This document shows, in pieces, positions 26,337 to 36,454 of a stretch of 64,000 nt of DNA. Location of the stretch: contig JANQEU010000095.1 in the NCBI GenBank assembly GCA_028278225.1, positions 62,001 through 126,000 on the forward strand, written 5' to 3'. The stretch comes from Cyclobacteriaceae bacterium (GTDB taxonomy: Bacteria; Bacteroidota; Bacteroidia; Cytophagales; Cyclobacteriaceae). Position numbers and translations under genes: made by a program. Each line of letters starts with the position of its first letter. The stretch's first letter is position 1. Under the pieces are notes generated by a model. The model had not been told where the DNA came from and did no database searches. It saw nothing but the letters and a program-made list of their open reading frames with translations.

Positions 26337-26636
26337 TTGAGAAAATTAACTGATCTAGCGATTTTAAAGGAAATTGGCAAACGAATTAAAAATCGCCGCA
26401 TACATAAAAAGTTAACGCAGCATGAACTAGCTGTAGTATCCGGACTTAACATCAACACCATCCAGAGTATTGAATACGGCAAGCCTGTAACAACACTAAG
26501 TCTAATACAGACCATGCGGGGGCTCAGAATTCTTGACCAGCTAGATAACTTTTTGCTTGAAATAGGTCCCAGCCCAATTGAAATGATGAAACGCAGGGAG
26601 AAGCAAGTCCAAAGGGTCAGAAGAACTAACCGTTAA
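26337..26636 (+). CDS. HipB-like XRE antitoxin / repressor
   Basis: A 99-residue helix-turn-helix protein from a TTG start at 26337 with AAAAGG upstream. The XRE domain is clear: IGKRIKNRRIHKKLTQHELAVVSGLNINTIQSIEYGK. It lies four bases before a HipA-type kinase, the standard antitoxin-toxin order, so it should bind and neutralise HipA and repress the operon. The basic tail (KRREKQVQRVRRTNR) is probably disordered and could contact HipA or DNA. Confidence 0.85.
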   Translation: MRKLTDLAILKEIGKRIKNRRIHKKLTQHELAVVSGLNINTIQSIEYGKPVTTLSLIQTMRGLRILDQLDNFLLEIGPSPIEMMKRREKQVQRVRRTNR

Positions 26637-26640
26637 GATC

Positions 26641-27948
26641 ATGGCTGTCGCCAATGTTTTTATTTGGGATCGCTTTGTAGGTACTGTCGCCTGGCATCCG
26701 GACCGCAATGCGGCCACTTTTGAGTTTGACGATGATTTCACCAGGACAGGGATTGATCTGGCTCCATTAACAATGCCTGTTAGTGACCTTCAGAGAGGTG
26801 AAAGAATATTCGAATTCACTTCATTAAACAAAGATGTCTTTCATGGCCTGCCGGGACTGCTTTCGGATTCTCTTCCGGATGCTTTCGGAAGTCAAATACT
26901 AAAATCCTGGCTGGAGAGGCAAGGCAAGGACATCAAATCGATCACACCGGTGGAAAAGCTTAGTTACATCGGTTCACGTGGAATGGGCGCCTTAAGGTTT
27001 GAGCCTTCACTGTCACCAAAGGCCAGATCTTCAGAAAAACTAGAAGTTGAATCTCTGATAAACTTAACAAATAAAGTCCTTTCCGAGCGAGAGTCCATGT
27101 CCATGAATCTGTCTGAAGATGAAGAAAAAGCCCTCTCCGAACTCATAAAAGTAGGAACCTCTGCAGGAGGTCAGCGTGCAAAAGCTATAATTGGCTATAA
27201 CGAAAAGACCGGTGAAATTCGATCAGGACAGGTTGATTTGCCCAGGGGATTCCAACACTTCATTCTAAAGTTTGATGGTGTGAATACGGAAGAATTATCC
27301 GATCCCGAAGGGTATGGAAGGATAGAGTACGCTTATTACAAAATGGCTTTAGATTGCGGTATTGCCATATCAAAGAGCAATTTACTGGAGGAAAATGGAC
27401 GAGCCCATTTCATGACCAGGAGGTTTGATCGTGGCGACCAAGGTGAAAGAATTCATATTCAAACACTATGCGGTATAGCGCACTATGACTATCATAAACC
27501 CGGGCTATACTCGTACGATGACGCTTTTGCCGAGATGCGTGATCTGTATCTTCCATATCCTGATATGGACCAGCTATACAGGAGAATGATTTTTAACGTA
27601 GTTGCCCGCAATCAGGATGATCATACAAAAAATATTTCCTTCCTGCTTCCTGAGAATGAGACCTGGAGATTATCACCTGCTTATGATGTGACGTGGTCCT
27701 ACAATCCAACAGGAATCTGGACAAACCTTCATCAAATGACCATTTCAGGGAAAAGAGATCGTTTTACAAAAAAGGATTTGCTGGATTTTGGTAAGAAAGA
27801 AGGCATTAAAAACTGTCGCCACATAGTCAATGAGATTGTTGAGATAATCTCGAACTGGCAATCATATGCCCGGGAATGTGATGTAAGATCAGACTACCTC
27901 AAAGTCATCGGCAAAACTCACAGATTGCAGCTCGATGGCAAAGTGTAA
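26641..27948 (+). CDS. HipA family serine/threonine kinase toxin
   Basis: A 435-residue HipA toxin. The N-terminal subdomain includes FVGTVAWHPDRNAATFEFD; the P-loop-like ATP-binding stretch with the probable autophosphorylated serine is VGTSAGGQRAKAII (Ser174); the catalytic loop is RNQDDHTKN with Asp326 as likely base, and the metal-binding Asp is in LSPAYDVTWSY. HipA kinases phosphorylate glutamyl-tRNA synthetase or other translation factors and cause dormancy; the target here is unknown. All key residues are present, so it should be active. It is convergent with gcvP with only six bases between them. Confidence 0.93.
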   Translation: MAVANVFIWDRFVGTVAWHPDRNAATFEFDDDFTRTGIDLAPLTMPVSDLQRGERIFEFTSLNKDVFHGLPGLLSDSLPDAFGSQILKSWLERQGKDIKSITPVEKLSYIGSRGMGALRFEPSLSPKARSSEKLEVESLINLTNKVLSERESMSMNLSEDEEKALSELIKVGTSAGGQRAKAIIGYNEKTGEIRSGQVDLPRGFQHFILKFDGVNTEELSDPEGYGRIEYAYYKMALDCGIAISKSNLLEENGRAHFMTRRFDRGDQGERIHIQTLCGIAHYDYHKPGLYSYDDAFAEMRDLYLPYPDMDQLYRRMIFNVVARNQDDHTKNISFLLPENETWRLSPAYDVTWSYNPTGIWTNLHQMTISGKRDRFTKKDLLDFGKKEGIKNCRHIVNEIVEIISNWQSYARECDVRSDYLKVIGKTHRLQLDGKV

Positions 27949-27954
27949 GCGTTC

Positions 27955-30813
27955 CTACATTACCACTTCTTCCTCCAAATAAGCCTCCACAGGCACGCAA
28001 CTGCACATCAGATTACGGTCACCGTAAGCACTGTCAATTCGACTTACCGAGGGCCAGAACTTATCAAATTTCAACCATGACGCCGGAAAAGCGGCCTTTT
28101 CGCGAGAGTAAGGTTTGTCCCAGTCACCAGAGATGACGACCCTTTGCGTATGAGGTGCATTTCTCAGGACATTATTTTCCGGATCAGCCTCACCGTCAGC
28201 TATCTCTCTTATCTCATTACGAATGGCGATCATTGCATCACAAAAACGATCCAGTTCTGTTTTGGTTTCACTTTCAGTGGGTTCTATCATCAATGTCCCG
28301 GGCACCGGAAACGACACTGTCGGTGCGTGGTAACCATAGTCCATCAGTCGCTTGGCGATATCCTCTACTTCGATTCCGATCTTTTTGAAGCCCCGGCAAT
28401 CCACAATCAGCTCATGGGCATTTCTGCCATTTGCTCCCCGGTAAAGGATCGGGTAGTCATTTTGCAGACGTGTTGCTATGTAATTTGCATTCAAAATGGC
28501 AATCCTGGTGGCATTTGTCAATCCCTCTCCACCCATCAGCGAAATATAAGCATGAGAAATAGGCAGGATACTTGCACTCCCGAATTCCGCAGAGGAGATG
28601 GCCGTGATCCCTTTATCACCTATTTGAGGTAAATAAGGTGTCAGGTGCGACGCCACTCCTATCGGCCCCATACCTGGTCCACCGCCACCGTGAGGGATGC
28701 AGAACGTCTTATGTAAATTCAGATGACATACATCCGCCCCGATCAAAGCGGGGGAAGTCAGTCCTACTTGAGCATTCATATTGGCTCCATCCATGTAGAC
28801 CTGGCCGCCGTATTCATGGATGATATCACAAATTTCTACGATCGACTCTTCAAACACGCCGTGTGTAGAAGGATAAGTTACCATCAATGCCGCAAGCTGA
28901 CTGGCATACTGCCCGGATTTGGACCTGAGATCAGCCACGTCAATATTTCCATTGTCGTCACAGGCAACGATCACTACTTTCATTCCGGCCATGACTGCGC
29001 TCGCCGGATTGGTGCCATGAGCTGATGACGGTATTAAAGCAACGTTTCTGTCAGCATCCCCACGATCATGATGGTATTGACGTATTACCATCAACCCTGC
29101 ATACTCGCCCTGAGCCCCGGAATTAGGTTGGAATGAAATGCTGTCAAAACCAGTTATTTCAACAAGCCAATCATGCAATTCCTCAATTAATTCCTGATAC
29201 CCCTGTGTCTGGTAGGAAGGGGCAAATGGATGAATGTGCCCAAACTCCTCCCATGTAACCGGGATCATTTCTGTGGTTGCATTGAGCTTCATGGTACAGG
29301 ACCCCAGGGAAATCATTGAGTGTACCAGAGACAGATCTTTATTCTCAAGCCTTTTGATATATCTGAGCATCTCGTGCTCAGACTGGTAGGAATTGAAAAC
29401 CGGATGCGTCAGGAAATCTTTGTCACGGAGGCTGTCTTCCTCTATTTCCACCCGGGAAACGACACCCTCAAATTTTGTCCCTTTCGCCTCAGCAAATATC
29501 CCCAAAACCTGGGCAACATCGTCGGCATTGTGTGTCTGGTCAAATGATATGCCAATGGAATCGTCGGCGAAATAGCGGAAATTGACATTTTGGGTTTCAG
29601 CAATCTTTCGAACTTTACCCGCATTGGATGCATCTACCTTGATGGTGTCAAAGTAACTTTTATTCAGATTCTCAATTCCAAGCTTTTTCAAACCCTCCTC
29701 GGCTGCTTTTGCCAGGCCATGGACCTTACATGCAATTTGTCTTAATCCATCCGGCCCGTGGTAAACTGCGTACATAGATGCCATTACCGCCAACAACACC
29801 TGTGCAGTACAGATATTCGATGTGGCTCTTTCCCGTTTGATGTGCTGCTCCCTTGTTTGCAGGGCCATACGATAAGCATTGTTTCCTTCAGTATCTCTTG
29901 AAACGCCTATGATCCTTCCGGGAACCGCCCGTTTAAAGGATTCTTTCGTGGCGAAAAAAGCGGCATGCGGACCTCCGAATCCCATTGGTACACCAAATCT
30001 TTGAGAACTGCCCACCACAACATCAACTCCCCATTCACCCGGAGGGGTGATCAATGTCAATGCCAGCAGGTCACTCCCTACGGCGACGAAAAGATCGTTT
30101 GCTTTTGCCCGTGCCACTAAACTCCCCAATTCCTTTACGGCACCGTCATTATTCGGGTACTGAAAATAAATCCCGAAAACATCGTCCCTCTCCAGATCGG
30201 CATTTTCCAGTTGAGCGATCTCCAGGGAAATCCCCATGCTGTCGGATCGGGTCTTCATCACTTCCAGTGTTTGAGGGAATACCTCATTATCCACCAGAAA
30301 AACACCTGCACTCTTTTTTTCTCCTTTCCGTGAGGAATGCAACATCGACATGGCTTCTGCAGCGGCCGTCCCTTCGTCAAGCAGGGAGGCATTCGCTATT
30401 TCCATCCCGGACAATTCCGCAACCATCGTCTGAAAGTTTATCAAAGCCTCAAGTCGCCCCTGGGATATCTCTGCCTGATACGGAGTGTAAGCCGTATACC
30501 ACCCGGGGTTTTCAAGGATATTCCTTTGAATTACGGGAGGAACGATGCAATCATAATAACCCTGACCAATAAATGAACTGGCAATCTTGTTCTTTGCCGC
30601 AACCTTTTTCAGATCAGCGATGTATTCATATTCACTCTTCCCGCCTTTTAGTTTCAGCTTTTCCTTCAGTCGAATTGATGCAGGGATCGTTTCATCGATC
30701 AGCTCGTCCAGGGTATCACAACCCACCACTTCAAGCATTTCCTGTATTTCGTTTTGCCTGGGTCCGTTGTGGCGGTTTTCGAAGGAATCTCTTCTATTCA
30801 GATCAATGTTCAT
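27955..30813 (-). CDS. gcvP: Glycine dehydrogenase (decarboxylating), P-protein
   Basis: A 952-residue single-chain P-protein of the glycine cleavage system, which decarboxylates glycine and loads the aminomethyl group on lipoyl-GcvH. Both halves are present: N-terminal [14 protein letters not shown] and [17 protein letters not shown]-terminal [33 protein letters not shown] and the PLP lysine in [21 protein letters not shown] (near residue 700). Length is standard. It is a lone gene; gcvT and gcvH are not in the window. Depends on lipoate made by LipA (10964). Confidence 0.97.
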   Translation of the reverse strand: MNIDLNRRDSFENRHNGPRQNEIQEMLEVVGCDTLDELIDETIPASIRLKEKLKLKGGKSEYEYIADLKKVAAKNKIASSFIGQGYYDCIVPPVIQRNILENPGWYTAYTPYQAEISQGRLEALINFQTMVAELSGMEIANASLLDEGTAAAEAMSMLHSSRKGEKKSAGVFLVDNEVFPQTLEVMKTRSDSMGISLEIAQLENADLERDDVFGIYFQYPNNDGAVKELGSLVARAKANDLFVAVGSDLLALTLITPPGEWGVDVVVGSSQRFGVPMGFGGPHAAFFATKESFKRAVPGRIIGVSRDTEGNNAYRMALQTREQHIKRERATSNICTAQVLLAVMASMYAVYHGPDGLRQIACKVHGLAKAAEEGLKKLGIENLNKSYFDTIKVDASNAGKVRKIAETQNVNFRYFADDSIGISFDQTHNADDVAQVLGIFAEAKGTKFEGVVSRVEIEEDSLRDKDFLTHPVFNSYQSEHEMLRYIKRLENKDLSLVHSMISLGSCTMKLNATTEMIPVTWEEFGHIHPFAPSYQTQGYQELIEELHDWLVEITGFDSISFQPNSGAQGEYAGLMVIRQYHHDRGDADRNVALIPSSAHGTNPASAVMAGMKVVIVACDDNGNIDVADLRSKSGQYASQLAALMVTYPSTHGVFEESIVEICDIIHEYGGQVYMDGANMNAQVGLTSPALIGADVCHLNLHKTFCIPHGGGGPGMGPIGVASHLTPYLPQIGDKGITAISSAEFGSASILPISHAYISLMGGEGLTNATRIAILNANYIATRLQNDYPILYRGANGRNAHELIVDCRGFKKIGIEVEDIAKRLMDYGYHAPTVSFPVPGTLMIEPTESETKTELDRFCDAMIAIRNEIREIADGEADPENNVLRNAPHTQRVVISGDWDKPYSREKAAFPASWLKFDKFWPSVSRIDSAYGDRNLMCSCVPVEAYLEEEVVM

Positions 30814-30841
30814 TTTTGGGAACGGATTAGAAAAATCTCTG

Positions 30842-30849
30842 CAAATCTA
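30842..30849 (-). promoter_or_regulatory. -7 element TAGATTTG upstream of gcvP
   Basis: On the minus strand a perfect TAnnTTTG lies 28 bases before the gcvP ATG, and a TTTTTTTG run is 23 bases further upstream, slightly more than the usual spacing. Confidence 0.4.
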
Positions 30850-30909
30850 ACTACTGAAATAGCTAAACCGTTCAAAAAAATCTACTATTATCCACACTTT
30901 ATTAATCTG

Positions 30910-30917
30910 TAGTTTTG
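30910..30917 (+). promoter_or_regulatory. -7 element TAGTTTTG upstream of the M28 peptidase
   Basis: A perfect TAnnTTTG box 16 bases before the ATG of the M28 gene; it faces away from the gcvP -7 box, so the 120-base spacer serves two divergent promoters. No clear -33 box. Confidence 0.4.
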
Positions 30918-30933
30918 ACTCAAATTTCATACG

Positions 30934-32361
30934 ATGAAAATCAGAATATTGTACTTAATGTTACTATGGGTACCGGTATTCCTATCAGGTCAGGATAAGA
31001 AAGCGGCACGGTTTGCCAAAACCATTACCCAGGAAGATTTGAGAGAGCGGTTAACCGTTTTGGCTTCTGACTCACTGGAGGGCAGAGATACCGGATCCAG
31101 GGGCCAGAAAATGGCTGCCGATTATATAGCCAAACATTTTGAAAGTATAGGGTTGGAAGCGCCGGTCGAGGGGTCTTATTTCCAAAAATTCCCACTGGTG
31201 AAGGGCACCTGGAATAAAATCTACGTGAGAAAAGGGGATGTGATAAAAGAAAACCTTACTGATTTCCTTTATTATTCGAGAAGTGAAACAAGCGGTGAGG
31301 AGTTTATTGAATTGGCCTTTTTAGGTGAGAACCTGGAATATAACGATGGCGACTTGAAAGGCAAATACCTGGTGATGACTAACAAGAGTTGGGGTGCCTG
31401 GGATAAAAACATTGAAAAACTCAAAAGGCATAATCCGGCTGGATTTTTCATCGTGAGTAACGATGAATCGGAATTTGAATTTGCCTTGAGCAGATTTCAA
31501 AACTATTTCAGCAGGCCGATCATAAAGCCGGAGATAGACCGGACAGGAGACAAAATCATCATTACGAGTACAAAACTAATTAGCTGGATTTTTGAAAAAT
31601 CCTATACTGAGATATCCGAAGGAGACCAGGCAAAAGTGATTTTCAATGCAGACATGCTTGTTGAGAACATCGGTAGTGAAAACGTCCTGGGATTTCTCAA
31701 GGGAACGGATAAGCCCGAAGAGCTTGTCGTAATTACCAGTCATTTCGATCATATTGGGGTTTCAAATGGAGAAATTTACAATGGTGCCGATGATGATGGC
31801 TCAGGTACCGTAACCGTTATGGAACTGGCCGAAGCATTTACCATTGCCACAAAGAAAAAGAACGGACCGAAACGAAGCATTCTTTTTATGTGTGTTTCCG
31901 GAGAAGAAAAGGGGCTCCTTGGATCAGCCTATTACACAAGCAACCCGGTTTTCCCCCTTGAAAACACCGTGACGAATCTTAACCTTGATATGGTGGGAAG
32001 GGTTGATGATAAGCACCTGGAAACACCGGACTACATCTATATCATAGGCCCTGACAAACTTTCACAGGACCTGCATCAGCTCTCAGAACGGATCAACGAG
32101 AACACGGTTAATCTTGAATTTGATTACACGTACAATGATGAAAACGATCCGAACAGGTTCTACTACCGGTCGGATCATTACAATTTTGCCAAGAACAATA
32201 TCCCGATAATATTCTATTTCAATGGAACTCATGCAGATTACCACAAGCCTACCGATACCATTGAAAAAATCAATTTTGAGGTCATGAAGAAAAGGGCTGA
32301 TCTTATATTTTATACAGCCTGGGAAATAGCTAACAGGGAAGAAAGAATTAAGCTGGACTAG
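30934..32361 (+). CDS. M28 family zinc aminopeptidase, secreted
   Basis: A 475-residue exported peptidase with a signal peptide (RILYLMLLWVPVFLSGQ). After a helical N-terminal stretch (EDLRERLTVLASDSLEGRDTGSRGQKMAADYIAKHF) and an inserted protease-associated region, the M28 di-zinc core follows: SHFDHIG, NGADDDGSGT, SGEEKGLLGS, LNLDMVGRVDD and ADYHKPTDT, giving all expected His/Asp/Glu ligands. It probably trims peptides in the periplasm or on the surface. Transcribed alone; a strong hairpin follows the stop. Confidence 0.95.
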   Translation: MKIRILYLMLLWVPVFLSGQDKKAARFAKTITQEDLRERLTVLASDSLEGRDTGSRGQKMAADYIAKHFESIGLEAPVEGSYFQKFPLVKGTWNKIYVRKGDVIKENLTDFLYYSRSETSGEEFIELAFLGENLEYNDGDLKGKYLVMTNKSWGAWDKNIEKLKRHNPAGFFIVSNDESEFEFALSRFQNYFSRPIIKPEIDRTGDKIIITSTKLISWIFEKSYTEISEGDQAKVIFNADMLVENIGSENVLGFLKGTDKPEELVVITSHFDHIGVSNGEIYNGADDDGSGTVTVMELAEAFTIATKKKNGPKRSILFMCVSGEEKGLLGSAYYTSNPVFPLENTVTNLNLDMVGRVDDKHLETPDYIYIIGPDKLSQDLHQLSERINENTVNLEFDYTYNDENDPNRFYYRSDHYNFAKNNIPIIFYFNGTHADYHKPTDTIEKINFEVMKKRADLIFYTAWEIANREERIKLD

Positions 32362-32377
32362 CAGAAGTGATTGATCA

Positions 32378-32408
32378 TTGTGGGGTTAGGTTGCCCTATA
32401 CCCCACAA
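32378..32408 (+). terminator. Hairpin after the M28 peptidase gene
   Basis: TTGTGGGGT (32378-32386) pairs with ACCCCACAA (32400-32408), and the inner TAGG/CCTA extends the stem around a short loop; GATCTTTTC follows. It begins 16 bases after the stop codon and looks like an intrinsic terminator with a weak U-run. The remaining ~240 bases to the dihydroorotase gene hold only its promoter. Confidence 0.65.
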
Positions 32409-32609
32409 GATCTTTTCAACCAGCTATGGAAAGAAAGATAAAATTTTATCCATCTTTCTCCTACAAGTATACTACTTTTCCCTAATCCTTAAAATCATTT
32501 CGACAAAATTTGGATCGTTCGAATCAGGGTTTGGATAAGACCTAGTATGAATATGATTTTATGAAGATTGTTTGACACCCACAAATCAAAATAATACTAT
32601 TTATAGCTA

Positions 32610-32617
32610 TAACTTTG
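32610..32617 (+). promoter_or_regulatory. -7 element TAACTTTG upstream of dihydroorotase
   Basis: A perfect TAnnTTTG box 41 bases before the ATG at 32659. The DNA between is almost pure A and T. Confidence 0.4.
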
Positions 32618-32649
32618 CTGTCATTATTATATTATAAAATATTAAAATA

Positions 32650-33993
32650 GTGCAAAAAATGTACTGCCTGATTAAGAACATTTCAGTTGTGAACGAAGGC
32701 TCTGTTTCTGTTCGTGATCTTCTCATCAAGGGCCAGCGAATCGAAAAAATCGACAGTAACATCCAGGTTGACGGAAATACTGCCGAGTTCCCTGGCGACG
32801 GGCTTTATCTTCTTCCCGGTGTAATTGATGACCAGGTACATTTCAGAGAGCCCGGATTGACTCACAAGGCGGAGATATACACAGAGGCCAGGGCGGCTGT
32901 GGCAGGAGGTGTCACTTCATACATGGAAATGCCAAATGTGGTTCCCCAGACACTCACCCAGGACCTGCTGGCAGAAAAATATTCATTGGCAGGACGAAGA
33001 TCCTTAGCCAACTTCTCTTTTTACATGGGAGCTTCGAATGATAATCTTGAAGAAGTACTGAAGACGAACGAATCTGATGTTTGCGGGGTGAAAATATTTA
33101 TGGGTTCATCCACCGGGGACATGTTAGTAGATAATGAGCAAGTTCTGGAAAAAATTTTTCGCAATGTTCCTCTGCTGATAGCAACGCACTGTGAGGATGA
33201 GACTACCATCAGAAGAAATCTGGCACTAGCACAAGAAAGATATGGTGAAAATATACCTTTCACCGAACACCCGGTCATCAGGTCTGAAGAGGCGTGCTAC
33301 CTGTCCTCATCCAAAGCTGTGGAGTTGGCAAAAAAATACAATACACGGCTTCATGTCCTCCACATCTCCACAGGAAAAGAAACTTCTTTATTCAGATCAG
33401 ATATCCCGCTTAATGAAAAGAGAATTACATCGGAGGCTTGCATCCACCACCTGTGGTTTTCAGATGATGACTACACTGAAAAATCCAGGTGGATCAAATG
33501 GAATCCCGCAGTAAAAACCAAAGACGACAGGGATAGTATCTGGGAAGCAGTCCTTTCAAATGAAATTGATGTTATTGCCACGGACCATGCTCCGCATACC
33601 ATAGCTGAGAAGGAAAACAGTTACCTCAAAGCTCCATCGGGGGGACCGCTCATACAACACTCTCTTGCAGCGATGCTGGACTTCTACCATGCAGGCAAAA
33701 TTTCACTGGAACGCATTGCCGAGAAGATGTCACACGCTGTGGCCGAGTGTTTTCAAATTGTTGACAGGGGTTATATCAGGGAAGGTTACTTCGCTGACCT
33801 GGTGATTGTAAATCTCAATAAGCCCTGGACCGTTTCAAAAGAAAATATACTTGCGAAATGCGGATGGTCCCCTTTCGAGGATCACACTTTCAAATCTTCC
33901 GTCCTAAAGACTTTTGTAAATGGTCATTTGGCATATGATGAGGGTTCATTCAATGAAAACGCACGCGGAATGAGAATGAGTTTTAACCGGTAA
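32650..33993 (+). CDS. pyrC: Dihydroorotase
   Basis: A 447-residue amidohydrolase of pyrimidine synthesis (GTG 32650; ATG 32659 is equally possible). Motifs: PGVIDDQVHFREPGLTHKAEI, EMPNVVPQT, VKIFMGSSTGDM with the carboxylated Lys, THCED, VLHISTGKE and the catalytic Asp in VIATDHAPHT. The metal motif that usually reads H-x-H is Q-V-H (Gln62-Val-His64), so the first zinc ligand is changed. I recall DDQVH in other Bacteroidota dihydroorotases, so this seems a lineage trait and not a lesion. The rest of the site is intact and it is likely active. Confidence 0.9.
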   Translation: MQKMYCLIKNISVVNEGSVSVRDLLIKGQRIEKIDSNIQVDGNTAEFPGDGLYLLPGVIDDQVHFREPGLTHKAEIYTEARAAVAGGVTSYMEMPNVVPQTLTQDLLAEKYSLAGRRSLANFSFYMGASNDNLEEVLKTNESDVCGVKIFMGSSTGDMLVDNEQVLEKIFRNVPLLIATHCEDETTIRRNLALAQERYGENIPFTEHPVIRSEEACYLSSSKAVELAKKYNTRLHVLHISTGKETSLFRSDIPLNEKRITSEACIHHLWFSDDDYTEKSRWIKWNPAVKTKDDRDSIWEAVLSNEIDVIATDHAPHTIAEKENSYLKAPSGGPLIQHSLAAMLDFYHAGKISLERIAEKMSHAVAECFQIVDRGYIREGYFADLVIVNLNKPWTVSKENILAKCGWSPFEDHTFKSSVLKTFVNGHLAYDEGSFNENARGMRMSFNR

Positions 33994-34011
33994 CATCTTC
34001 TTTCTCGTGCC

Positions 34012-34761
34012 TCACATCTTCCTTATATAGATATTCCCAAATTCGGACCTTAATAACTGGATATTTTCAGCCCTGTTTAGCGTACCTGTGAGCCTGCTCC
34101 ACTTTCCCGGACGATAGCCCGTTTCCCCGGAAAACGGAATATCAAGGTTAGAGTAAACATCCCCAAACTTCGTCTCCGCCAGTATTTTTGCATTGCCTTG
34201 CATATTTACACTGACATCCACACCTCCATACTTGGAACGAATATTCATGTCATTGGTAAATCCTGCAACCTCTATCATGCCATATTTGGCATCAATATCA
34301 AGTACAATTTCTGAGGGAACCATTATTTCCAGAATTATGTCCATAATCACTCCGTGCTTCATATATTCGTAACCCTCACGCCCTGTTTCGTTCAAAAATT
34401 TCTGGACTTCAGGTGAATGGATATCTGAGGTGTTAAAAAAATATTCTTCCCCCTGATGCTTGATCATTATCCTCCTGGGCAGGTGATCATAATTCCGAAC
34501 GACAGAATTTATTTCCAGTTTATTCCCTTCGTTCACTTCAATTTCAAATGCATCGTCATTGGACCCCAGGTTAATACTTACCGCGGCCTTGATATTGATT
34601 TCACTTTTATCCCAGATCTCAATCTTTATAAGTTCCGGGCGTTTGAAATTCATTTCGACTTTCTGTCCGGCAGTAACAGGAATGCTCTTTTCAATGGTTG
34701 TTTGACCATGGGCAATAAAAATGCCGCATGTCATTATCAACAGGTAAATCAGGCGCTTCAT
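34012..34761 (-). CDS. DUF4097-like secreted beta-solenoid protein B
   Basis: A 249-residue exported protein (signal RLIYLLIMTCGIFIAHGQ). The C-terminal half contains short strands typical of DUF4097-type right-handed beta-solenoids: VLDIDAKYGMIEVAGF, MNIRSKYGGVDVSV, KILAETKFGDVYSNL and IQLLRSEFGNIYIRK, each with a Gly-D/N-V/I turn. It is the last gene of the operon sigma factor, HEAT protein, DUF4097 A, DUF4097 B. It differs from A mainly by a charged central insertion. Function unknown; cell-envelope role inferred. Confidence 0.8.
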   Translation of the reverse strand: MKRLIYLLIMTCGIFIAHGQTTIEKSIPVTAGQKVEMNFKRPELIKIEIWDKSEINIKAAVSINLGSNDDAFEIEVNEGNKLEINSVVRNYDHLPRRIMIKHQGEEYFFNTSDIHSPEVQKFLNETGREGYEYMKHGVIMDIILEIMVPSEIVLDIDAKYGMIEVAGFTNDMNIRSKYGGVDVSVNMQGNAKILAETKFGDVYSNLDIPFSGETGYRPGKWSRLTGTLNRAENIQLLRSEFGNIYIRKM

Positions 34762-34821
34762 ACTAAATGATTTTAGATTATTGACTGCCCGATCAGGTAT
34801 CAGGCAGCCAACAACTTACAC

Positions 34822-35598
34822 TTACTTTTTCCTGAGATAAATATTACCATGCGTAGAGGACACACTGAAATTAACACCACCTCCGTTCAGTGTCCCTTTC
34901 ACAACATTGCTGCTATAACTTTTCAGGTTGTTACTTTTTTCAATGGCTATATCCATATCGGAATAGATCTCTCCCCAGTTTGAACTGAGCTTCAGATCCG
35001 CTTTGGTATCCGATGGAAGCGAAATATCAACCAACCCATGGGAAGAAACAATAGACACCGGGCCATTTTGATTGACAGAGCCAAACACTGCTTCTATCTT
35101 ACCATGCACCGTGCTTACGGTCATTGGTCCGGTAACATTTTCCAGGATCAAACCACTGTGATTGGTTTTCACTTCGATCTCATTGGTGATATCGGTAAAA
35201 GTAACCTTGCTGCCGTAGGCCGTGGAATGCTCATATGCCAGGACAATGCCCTTAGGGATTTTTACCGTGTATCTTCTGCTGGACCTTTTTGATATTTCGT
35301 CCATTTGAGTGTTCCCGTTGGATGTATTCACGGAAATACCCAAACCTGTATTGTCTTCCAGGCCGGAACCGTTGATAAGTCTGAGCCCTTCCGCACGTTC
35401 GGAGCTTTTTGATGACTTGGCCGTTGTCGTGATGATCACTTCGTTCCCATCATGTCCTTCGAAAGCGATCTTGTTTATTTCATTTACGATAAGCTTTCCG
35501 GTAACTGAAAAGCTGTACTCGTCTGTCGCCTGGGCGGTTGACAAGTATGTCATCCCGACCACAAAAATTATTGGTAATGTGCTTTTTATCATTTTCAT
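34822..35598 (-). CDS. DUF4097-like secreted beta-solenoid protein A
   Basis: A 258-residue exported protein (signal KSTLPIIFVVGMTYLSTAQA). Repeated strands such as IALAYEHSTAYGSKVTF-like, IEVKTNHSGLILENV, MTVSTVHGKIEAVF, VSIVSSHGLVDISL, LKLSSNWGEIYSD and FSVSSTHGNIYLRK give the H/Y-G-x-I/V/L pattern of DUF4097 solenoids. Paralogue of the next gene in the same operon. Likely an envelope protein expressed under the operon's ECF sigma factor. Confidence 0.82.
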   Translation of the reverse strand: MKMIKSTLPIIFVVGMTYLSTAQATDEYSFSVTGKLIVNEINKIAFEGHDGNEVIITTTAKSSKSSERAEGLRLINGSGLEDNTGLGISVNTSNGNTQMDEISKRSSRRYTVKIPKGIVLAYEHSTAYGSKVTFTDITNEIEVKTNHSGLILENVTGPMTVSTVHGKIEAVFGSVNQNGPVSIVSSHGLVDISLPSDTKADLKLSSNWGEIYSDMDIAIEKSNNLKSYSSNVVKGTLNGGGVNFSVSSTHGNIYLRKK

Positions 35599-35666
35599 TA
35601 TTTTGACGCTTTTGATTTTTGTTAACTATTCGATTTTTATGTTCTGTTTATTATGTCCCATTTTCA

Positions 35667-36452
35667 TTATGACAGCTTCAAAATGCCGATATGTGCTTCG
35701 CTTTTAACTGCTTCATCTGTTTCGCCTTTTTCCAGCAGTCTTCTTAAAGGTTCGACGGCATCATTTTCTTTCAATCTGACCATAAGGTTGATTAAGCTGA
35801 TGGTAACTACCGGATCGTCCTGCGTTTCCAGCGCCTCCACCAGGGCCTTTTTCACCTGCATGATATCTGAGAATCTTGCCAAAGCATCCAGCGCTGCTAA
35901 TCTTACATTCGTGTTATCATCATGATTCAATGTATTTATGAGAGCTGTGATGATTTCGTCATCTGAATTCGACAAAGTCATACTGGTATTTACTCCCTGT
36001 AGCCTGCTGCTTGCCGAGGACTGGTTTTGAAGTGATGATATTACTAATTGCTTTGTCAGTTCCACTTCACTTTTAAGAGCCAGAAGCTCTCGTTCATTTT
36101 GCTGATTTTTAGTGATCATAATGCCGATCACCGCCCCAACAAGTACCAAGGCAATAGATGCCGCTATCTTAAAAGCCCAACTGCCAGCTGATCCGGTTAT
36201 CAAAGGGATCTGTCTTACTTTCTGATTTTCAATCTCCCCGGATAGCATCAAATCGAAATCGGCTCTTAGCGATTGATCCGGTTGCAGTTCAGGGCTGTTA
36301 TCCATAATCTCCAGTATTCCGTTAAGTCGATCAAGCTCCTCTTTCCATTTATCGTTTTTGGCAATGACCTTTTCTACATGCTCCTTCAATTCCCCCGTGA
36401 GGTTTCCCTGGGCATAGTCAATTATCAAATCTTCCATCTTACGTTCCTCCAT
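35667..36452 (-). CDS. Membrane anti-sigma factor candidate with HEAT repeats
   Basis: A 261-residue single-pass membrane protein. Residues 1-~60 form a helical cytoplasmic region (MEDLIIDYAQGNLTGELKEHVEKVI) like the N-terminal sigma-binding domain of anti-sigma factors, though without the Cys/His zinc motif. A transmembrane helix follows at ~93-112 (FKIAASIALVLVGAVIGIMI). The C-terminal ~90 residues outside the membrane are HEAT-type repeats (ALINTLNHDDNTNVRLAALDALARF, ALVEALETQDDPVVTISLINLM). It starts two bases after the ECF sigma stop, which strongly supports a sigma/anti-sigma pair. Confidence 0.82.
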   Translation of the reverse strand: MEERKMEDLIIDYAQGNLTGELKEHVEKVIAKNDKWKEELDRLNGILEIMDNSPELQPDQSLRADFDLMLSGEIENQKVRQIPLITGSAGSWAFKIAASIALVLVGAVIGIMITKNQQNERELLALKSEVELTKQLVISSLQNQSSASSRLQGVNTSMTLSNSDDEIITALINTLNHDDNTNVRLAALDALARFSDIMQVKKALVEALETQDDPVVTISLINLMVRLKENDAVEPLRRLLEKGETDEAVKSEAHIGILKLS

Positions 36453-36454
36453 GC

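Noticed and set aside
28144..28632. 162-codon and other open frames opposite gcvP
   Set aside because: gcvP is complete with all motifs; the antisense frames have no similarity or signals.
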